A stretch of 10,039 nucleotides of DNA from an uncultured Collinsella sp. (GTDB lineage: Bacteria; Actinomycetota; Coriobacteriia; Coriobacteriales; Coriobacteriaceae), in contig CAUGJN010000058.1 in NCBI GenBank assembly GCA_959599635.1, positions 1 through 10,039 on the forward strand, read 5' to 3'. The notes under the pieces were generated by a model. It did no database searches, was not told the origin of the DNA, and worked only from the letters and a program-made list of their open reading frames with translations. A program made the position numbers and the translations under genes. This document shows positions 6,002 through 10,039 of this stretch, piece by piece. Numbering within the stretch: position 1 is the stretch's first letter; each line of letters opens with the position of its first letter.

Positions 6002-7620
6002 TGACCGACGCGCGCGAGGCTGCGCAGAACCTGATCGAGTACGCTATCCACCGATCGATGATCGGACAGGACGACCGCATCTGGGCCTACAACACCATTC
6101 TGGAGTGCATCGGCGCCACGGGCCCCGCGCTCAACATGGCCTGGGCGCTCAAGACCGAGAAGATTTCGCTCTTGCACCCCGATACCCTGCCCGATTTTGA
6201 CCTGGAGGGCACGCTCGCCGCGCTTTCCGAGGCCGCCGTTGCCAACGGTGCTGCCGAAGACACGGTGTCGGGCCGCGACCGCATCGCCATGCGCATCATG
6301 GGCGCGCTCATGCCGAGGCCTTCGGTTGTAAACGAGGAGTTCAACGGCCGCATGGGCGTCAACGAGCCCCGCGCCGCGACCGACTGGTTCTACGGTCTGT
6401 GCTGCGACGCCGGCTACGTGCGCCGTGCCGCCATCGCGCGCAACATCAAATGGCGCACCCCCACCAACTGGGGCGACCTGGAGATCACCATCAACCTGTC
6501 GAAGCCCGAGAAGGACCCGCGCGACATTGCCGCAGCCGGCGCCGCAAAGAACACGGGCGAGAAGTATCCCGCCTGCCAGCTGTGCATCGAGAACGAGGGC
6601 TATCCCGGACGCTCCGCCGCAGCCGACGGCGGCGCCCATCCCGCCCGCCAGAACCTACGCGTTATCCCCATTCAGCTCAACGACGAGCGCTGGGGCTTCC
6701 AGTACAGCCCGTACGCATACTTTAACGAGCACTGCATTGCTATGAGCTCCGAGCATCGCCCGATGCACGTCGACCGCAAGGGGCTGACCTGCCTGCTCGA
6801 TTTTGTGGACCTGTTCCCGCACTACTTTATTGGCTCCAACGCCGACCTGCCCATCGTGGGCGGCTCGATTCTGTCGCACGACCACTTCCAGGGCGGCGCG
6901 CACGAGTTCCCCATGATGCATGCCGCCGAGGTCTCGCAGTTTAGCGTGCCCGGCTTTGACCAGGTCAGCGGCACCGTGTTGCAGTGGCCGCTTTCGGTGC
7001 TGCGACTGCGCTCGCACGACCGCACCCAGCTGCTCGATGCTGCCGAGAAGATTATCCTCGCCTGGCGCGAGTGGACCGACGAGTCCGTGGGCGTTATCGC
7101 ACACACAGCCGACGGCGTAGCGCACAACACCGTAACGCCCGTCATCCGCCGCGTCGACTCCCGCGGCAACGCCGGCGGCGAAATCTACGAGGCCTACCTG
7201 GCGCTTCGCTGCAATATCACGACCGACGAGCATCCGCTGGGCGTATTCCACCCGCATGCCGAGTACCACCACATTAAAAAGGAGAACATCGGCCTGATCG
7301 AGGTCATGGGCCTGGCAATTCTGCCGCCGCGCCTGGTTCCCGAGCTTGGCGCTGTCCGCGAGCATCTGCTGGCAGCCAAGGCCGATGCCAGCTACGACCT
7401 TGCCGGTGCACTCGAGGGCGATGATCTATGCCGCAGCCACGCCGCATGGGCCGAGGATGTCTATGCCCGCCGCGCCAACGAGCTTACGGCCGACAACGCC
7501 ATCGATATCCTGCACGAGGAGGTCGGCGTGGTGTTTGGCCACGTGCTCGACAACGCCGGCGTCTTTAAGTGGGACGAAGCCGGCCGCGCCGCCCAACAGC
7601 GCTTTATCGACTCGCTGTAG
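5992..7620 (+). CDS. galT: UDP-glucose--hexose-1-phosphate uridylyltransferase, type 2
   Basis: This 542-residue enzyme transfers UMP from UDP-glucose to galactose-1-phosphate, giving glucose-1-phosphate and UDP-galactose. It belongs to the Firmicutes-type (class 2) GalT family, not the shorter E. coli type. Recognisable blocks are CQLCIENEGYPGR from residue 195, NLRVIPIQLNDERWGFQYSP (about 221-240), HYFIGSNADLPIVGG, and SHDHFQGGAHEFPM with His296 and His298 as the active-site histidines. The C-terminal EDVYARRANELTADNAIDIL block is also family-like. It is some 40-50 residues longer than the roughly 490 typical of Lactobacillus enzymes. The chosen start at 5992 overlaps the end of galK and has AGGGGG about 10 nt upstream. 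An ATG at 6001, sharing one base with the galK stop, is an alternative three codons later. No galE is in the window. Confidence 0.94.
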   Translation: MAVMTDAREAAQNLIEYAIHRSMIGQDDRIWAYNTILECIGATGPALNMAWALKTEKISLLHPDTLPDFDLEGTLAALSEAAVANGAAEDTVSGRDRIAMRIMGALMPRPSVVNEEFNGRMGVNEPRAATDWFYGLCCDAGYVRRAAIARNIKWRTPTNWGDLEITINLSKPEKDPRDIAAAGAAKNTGEKYPACQLCIENEGYPGRSAAADGGAHPARQNLRVIPIQLNDERWGFQYSPYAYFNEHCIAMSSEHRPMHVDRKGLTCLLDFVDLFPHYFIGSNADLPIVGGSILSHDHFQGGAHEFPMMHAAEVSQFSVPGFDQVSGTVLQWPLSVLRLRSHDRTQLLDAAEKIILAWREWTDESVGVIAHTADGVAHNTVTPVIRRVDSRGNAGGEIYEAYLALRCNITTDEHPLGVFHPHAEYHHIKKENIGLIEVMGLAILPPRLVPELGAVREHLLAAKADASYDLAGALEGDDLCRSHAAWAEDVYARRANELTADNAIDILHEEVGVVFGHVLDNAGVFKWDEAGRAAQQRFIDSL

Positions 7621-7670
7621 CATACGAGTTCGAGCCTCATCAGCGGCCACGACACAACCGCCCACACGAC

Positions 7671-7713
7671 AACGGCGCCCGCCGGCAACATCGCCGACGG
7701 GCGCCGTTTTATT
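7671..7713 (+). terminator. Intrinsic terminator of galKT
   Basis: Perfect 11-bp GC-rich arms (7671-7681 and 7698-7708) enclose a 16-nt loop that can pair further, CGGC (7683-7686) with GCCG (7693-7696). TTTTATT follows at 7707-7713. The stem starts 50 bp after the galT stop. Confidence 0.85.
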
Positions 7714-7716
7714 GGC

Positions 7717-7772
7717 TAGTCATTGGGGACGTTCTTAAACGACTAGTCAAACAAGAACGTCCCCAATGACTA
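7717..7772. repeat. Palindromic element with 20-bp perfect arms
   Basis: The arms 7717-7736 and 7753-7772 are exact reverse complements. The 16-nt centre is itself organised: AAAC at 7737-7740, the perfect palindrome GACTAGTC at 7741-7748, then AAAC again at 7749-7752. The arms contain ATTGGGGACGTTCTT. The element starts only nine bases after the galT terminator stem, so it is not needed for termination. It resembles short palindromic repeats of the REP/BIME sort. Copy number elsewhere cannot be judged here. Confidence 0.65.
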
Positions 7773-7814
7773 CTTGCGACCAAGACATCGGCGTTGCCTT
7801 GGCATTGTCAGCGA

Positions 7815-7912
7815 AAACGCCCCTAAGCGAGCAAGGTGACGTGAAAGAGGAGGGCATTGACCTTCTGGTCATGCCCGACGATTGAACGTCAGATTGCCGC
7901 TTAGGGGCGTTT
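7815..7912. repeat. 98-nt imperfect hairpin element (REP/MITE-like or structured RNA)
   Basis: Outer arms 7815-7829 and 7898-7912 are perfect 15-bp complements. Next, 7831-7842 pairs with 7886-7897 over 10 of 12 positions. After an unpaired stretch, 7852-7862 pairs with 7867-7876 with one bulged base around a TTCT loop. The whole element folds on itself along almost its entire length, on either strand. No coding frame or transposase is present. It could be a small non-autonomous mobile element, a processed RNA hairpin or a bidirectional transcription barrier. Confidence 0.6.
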
Positions 7913-7925
7913 GCAGCGTCGAGCC

Positions 7926-7953
7926 GTTACGGCGTTTGATAAAACGCCGTAAC
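7926..7953 (-). terminator. Hairpin directly after lacC, likely terminator
   Basis: Perfect 12-bp arms (7926-7937 and 7942-7953) enclose a 4-nt loop. Read on the minus strand it begins one base after the lacC stop codon. No U-tract follows, so it is not a textbook intrinsic terminator. It may stop transcription less efficiently or protect the 3' end of the message. Confidence 0.55.
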
Positions 7954-7954
7954 C

Positions 7955-8890
7955 CTACAGTTCAGTCACGACAACACTGTTGTAGACCTCGTCCCAGCGG
8001 TCCATGACCAGGTGGCCGGTCTTGGGATCCATGGCGTTGAGCTTGCCGCAGGTATTGGCGGTCTTGAGCACCGTGACGTCGTCGACACCAGCCGCAATGG
8101 CATGCGCAAAGCCGGCGATGGTCGAGTCGCCGGAACCCGTCGCGTTCACAGCCGTAATCGCGGGCGTCTTGGCGCGGAACGCGCGACCCTCATGGAAGCC
8201 CACCGAACCGGCAGCGCCCATCGAAACGACAACCCAGGGAATACCGTCAAAGCGGCCATCGCCGGCAAGCGCCTCGCGCAGGGCATCGACATCATCGGTC
8301 GCAAAGGACGTACCCAGCAGGCCGTTAATCTCGGTCAGATTGGGCTTTACGAGCTCAGGCTTAGCGTCGGACTCCAGCGCGGCCTCCAGCGATGCGCCCG
8401 AGGTGTCGAGCAGCACCTTGGCGCCCGCCTCTTCGGCGATCTTGACGAGCTCGGCATAGTAGCCGGCATCGACGCCACGCGGCAGCGAGCCCGAAAGCGT
8501 CACAACGTCAGCCTTCGCTGCAAGCTCGGCGAACTTGGCCGTAAAGGCCTCGAGCTCGGCTGGGACGATCTGTGGGCCGCTCTCCAGCAGCTCGGTCTGA
8601 TTACCCTCGTGCAGAATATTCAGGCAAATGCGCGTCTCACCGGCGATGGGCACAAAGTCATTCTTGACGCCATCGGCATCCATGAGCTCGGCCATATAGG
8701 CACCCATGTGACCGCCAAGCAGGCCGGTCGCAAGCACATCGTCGCCCAACTGCAGCAGCACACGACTCACGTTGAGACCCTTGCCACCAGCGGTCTTTTC
8801 GGGCGTTACGCGGTTAACATCGTCGATGACCAGCTTGTCGAGCTGATAGCGCGTATCAATCGACGGGTTCATGGTAACGGTCAGAATCAT
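7955..8890 (-). CDS. lacC: Tagatose-6-phosphate kinase (PfkB family)
   Basis: This 311-residue sugar kinase should phosphorylate tagatose-6-phosphate to tagatose-1,6-bisphosphate with ATP. PfkB-family signatures are present: the N-terminal start ILTVTMNPSIDTRYQL typical of the LacC/FruK group, the glycine motif GGKGLNVSRVL at 35-45, LSGSLPRG at 132-139, and the anion-hole motif VNATGSGDSTIAG at 248-260 with Asp255 as catalytic base. The length matches the 305-315 of LacC. The ATG at 8888-8890 has AGGAGT 6 nt upstream; the frame extends 19 codons further without support. 1-Phosphofructokinase (FruK) is the main alternative from sequence alone. Its place as the third gene after lacA and lacB makes LacC much more likely. 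The gap to lacB is 85 bp. Confidence 0.88.
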   Translation of the reverse strand: MILTVTMNPSIDTRYQLDKLVIDDVNRVTPEKTAGGKGLNVSRVLLQLGDDVLATGLLGGHMGAYMAELMDADGVKNDFVPIAGETRICLNILHEGNQTELLESGPQIVPAELEAFTAKFAELAAKADVVTLSGSLPRGVDAGYYAELVKIAEEAGAKVLLDTSGASLEAALESDAKPELVKPNLTEINGLLGTSFATDDVDALREALAGDGRFDGIPWVVVSMGAAGSVGFHEGRAFRAKTPAITAVNATGSGDSTIAGFAHAIAAGVDDVTVLKTANTCGKLNAMDPKTGHLVMDRWDEVYNSVVVTEL

Positions 8891-8975
8891 ATTGAACTCC
8901 TGTTTAGAAAACCGGCCCGCGCCCCTCACAGAAACGCGAGCCGTCAACGGACTAGTTAATTACGCCGGAACCCCA

Positions 8976-9500
8976 CTAGTCGTGGTATTCGCCGCGGTCC
9001 CACTTCTCCAGGAACTCGTCAAAGAAGTGCGGGTCAGCCTGAGCCTCGGCGTCGGCCTTATTGCAGGCATCGATCTTGGCGATCAAGGCATCGTGCTCGG
9101 GAGTCTTGTCGTAGGGCTCCTCCAGGAAGGCAAGCATGATGTCGGCCATCAGGAACTCGCCGGTGATCTTGCCGCCAAAGCCCACGATGTTGGCGTTGAG
9201 CTCGCGACGGGCATACAGGGCAGAGGTCATGTCGCGAACCAGGGCGCAGCGGGCGCCGGGAACCTTGTTGACGGCGTTGGTGATGCCGATGCCGGTGCCG
9301 CACAGGGCCACGCCAAAGTCGGCCTTGCCGCTGGCAACGGCCTCGCCCACGGCCTTACCGTAGATGGGATAGTGCGTACGGGTGTGGCTGTAGGTGCCGC
9401 AGTCAAGCACCTTGTAGCCAGCCTGCTCCAGGCGGTCGGCCAGATAGATCTTCTCGTCCGTAACGATATGGTCGCAACCGATTGCGATGGTCTTCTTCAT
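8976..9500 (-). CDS. lacB: Galactose-6-phosphate isomerase, subunit LacB
   Basis: This 174-residue protein is the RpiB/LacAB-family subunit that, together with LacA, interconverts galactose-6-phosphate and tagatose-6-phosphate. The opening IAIGCDHIVTDEK, then THYPIYGKAVGEAV, CGTGIG at 67-72, VNKVPGARCALVRDMTSALYA, LNANIVGFGGKITGE and the closing EFLEKWDRGEYHD match what I recall of staphylococcal and streptococcal LacB almost word for word. The family length is about 171. Cys67 is in the position of the RpiB active-site cysteine. The start has AAGGACG about 7 nt upstream. It lies 63 bp downstream of lacA and 85 bp upstream of lacC. The ribose-5-phosphate isomerase B alternative is unlikely, because RpiB is shorter and lacks the C-terminal block. 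Confidence 0.94.
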   Translation of the reverse strand: MKKTIAIGCDHIVTDEKIYLADRLEQAGYKVLDCGTYSHTRTHYPIYGKAVGEAVASGKADFGVALCGTGIGITNAVNKVPGARCALVRDMTSALYARRELNANIVGFGGKITGEFLMADIMLAFLEEPYDKTPEHDALIAKIDACNKADAEAQADPHFFDEFLEKWDRGEYHD

Positions 9501-9563
9501 CAGAACGTCCTTTCGTCTGAATTCACAAGTTGAGATAGAAGTTCGAGTTCTCGGTGGCTCTCG

Positions 9564-9992
9564 TTAGGCCATCTTATTGAGCATGTCGACACGGATCTGG
9601 TGACGGCCGCCGGCGTACTGGGCGCGCAGGAACTCGCGGGCGATCTTCTTGGCGACCTCGGTGCCCACAACGCCCGGACCCATGGTGACCATGCGCGAGC
9701 CGTTGTGCTCGCGGGTCATGTAAGCGGAACGCTCATCGGAAATGTTGGCGACGACCATGCCCTTGATCTTGACGGCGGCCATATAGGAGCCGACGCCGTA
9801 CTTATCGAATGCGAAGCCCTGAGAATCCTTGTGCTCCAGCAGGTCCTTGGCAACGGCGGTGGCGGAATCGACAAAGTCCGCGGCAGGGGTCTCGGAATAG
9901 TCGACGACCTCGTGACCGTCGGCGATGAGCATCTCCTTGATGGACTCCTTCATCGACATACCGTCGGCATCGGAAGCGATTACAACCCTCAT
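9564..9992 (-). CDS. lacA: Galactose-6-phosphate isomerase, subunit LacA
   Basis: This 142-residue subunit pairs with LacB in the heteromeric isomerase that opens the tagatose-6-phosphate pathway. Diagnostic stretches are DFVDSATAVAKD (39-50), SDERSAYMTREHNGSRMVTMG (85-105) and the C-terminus GGRHQIRVDMLNKM. All agree with remembered LacA proteins of about 142 residues. Where LacB and RpiB have a Cys-Gly-Thr-Gly loop, this protein has KYGVGS, as expected for LacA. The start ATG has a strong AAGGAGG 5 nt upstream. It is the first visible gene of the lacABC run. Only 47 bp of its upstream region is in the window, so its promoter and any upstream PTS genes cannot be seen. Confidence 0.94.
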   Translation of the reverse strand: MRVVIASDADGMSMKESIKEMLIADGHEVVDYSETPAADFVDSATAVAKDLLEHKDSQGFAFDKYGVGSYMAAVKIKGMVVANISDERSAYMTREHNGSRMVTMGPGVVGTEVAKKIAREFLRAQYAGGRHQIRVDMLNKMA

Positions 9993-10039
9993 GACATCCT
10001 CCTTGAGAGATACGCAGGTGCGCAGTTTCTGTTTGGAAG

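Larger units (their letters stand above)
7621..7954. other. Convergent intergenic region with four palindromes
   Basis: No gene is supported in these 334 bp between galT (+) and lacC (-). It holds in order the galT terminator (7671-7713), a 20-bp-arm palindrome (7717-7772), a 98-nt imperfect hairpin (7815-7912) and the lacC-side hairpin (7926-7953). Between them, 7773-7810 shows nothing I can name. Such stacking of dyads between convergent genes suits transcription insulation but also a landing place for small palindromic repeats. Confidence 0.7.

Noticed and set aside
8012..8959. 315-codon plus-strand frame opposite lacC
   Set aside because: Antisense shadow. lacC is complete with PfkB motifs and a good ribosome-binding site.
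8950..8981. GACTAGT/ACTAGTC inverted repeat between lacC and lacB, recalling the GACTAGTC core at 7741
   Set aside because: The arms are 7 bp and one overlaps the lacB stop codon region. The spacing and flanks do not match the other element, so this is likely chance.

Overview
The window looks like a chromosomal carbohydrate locus of a GC-rich, anaerobic, gut-type actinobacterium. The GC-biased codons, long antisense shadow reading frames, a flavodiiron protein for O2/NO removal, a type 2 GalT and Lac-type galactose-6-phosphate isomerase subunits would fit a Coriobacteriia member such as Collinsella or Olsenella. That placement is inferred from gene content and recall, not from a search. Nine protein genes fill almost the whole window. 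I see no tRNA, rRNA, CRISPR array, insertion sequence or integrase.

Layout from left to right. (1) 63-920 (-) is a class II tagatose/fructose-bisphosphate aldolase of the GatY/KbaY type. (2) 921-1255 is a divergent control region rich in inverted and direct repeats. (3) 1256-2059 (+) is a DeoR-family sugar-phosphate repressor. (4) 2064-2102 is a strong bidirectional terminator. (5) 2126-3286 (-) is a flavodiiron A-type flavoprotein. (6) 3416-4447 (-) is a LacI/GalR-type repressor with a GTG start. (7) 4448-4795 is a divergent control region with three copies of one asymmetric LacI-type operator. (8) 4796-6001 and 5992-7620 (+) are galK and galT, overlapping by 10 nt. (9) 7621-7954 is a convergent intergenic region holding four separate palindromic structures. 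(10) 7955-8890, 8976-9500 and 9564-9992 (-) are lacC, lacB and lacA, transcribed in the order lacA-lacB-lacC.

How the genes work together. Two galactose routes lie side by side. In the Leloir branch GalK makes galactose-1-phosphate and GalT exchanges it with UDP-glucose; GalE is not in the window. In the tagatose-6-phosphate branch LacAB isomerises galactose-6-phosphate, LacC phosphorylates tagatose-6-phosphate, and an aldolase splits tagatose-1,6-bisphosphate to triose phosphates. The expected class I LacD is absent next to lacABC. The class II aldolase about 7 kb away, divergent from a DeoR-family regulator, is the obvious candidate for that step. The LacI protein most likely controls galKT and itself, and the DeoR protein most likely controls the aldolase and perhaps lacABC. 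The sugar importer or PTS that would supply galactose-6-phosphate is presumably outside the window.

I found no wholly new multi-gene system. The best leads are the three-operator switch between the LacI gene and galK, the split hybrid tagatose pathway, and the palindromic elements (2064-2102, 7717-7772, 7815-7912), some of which may belong to dispersed repeat families.
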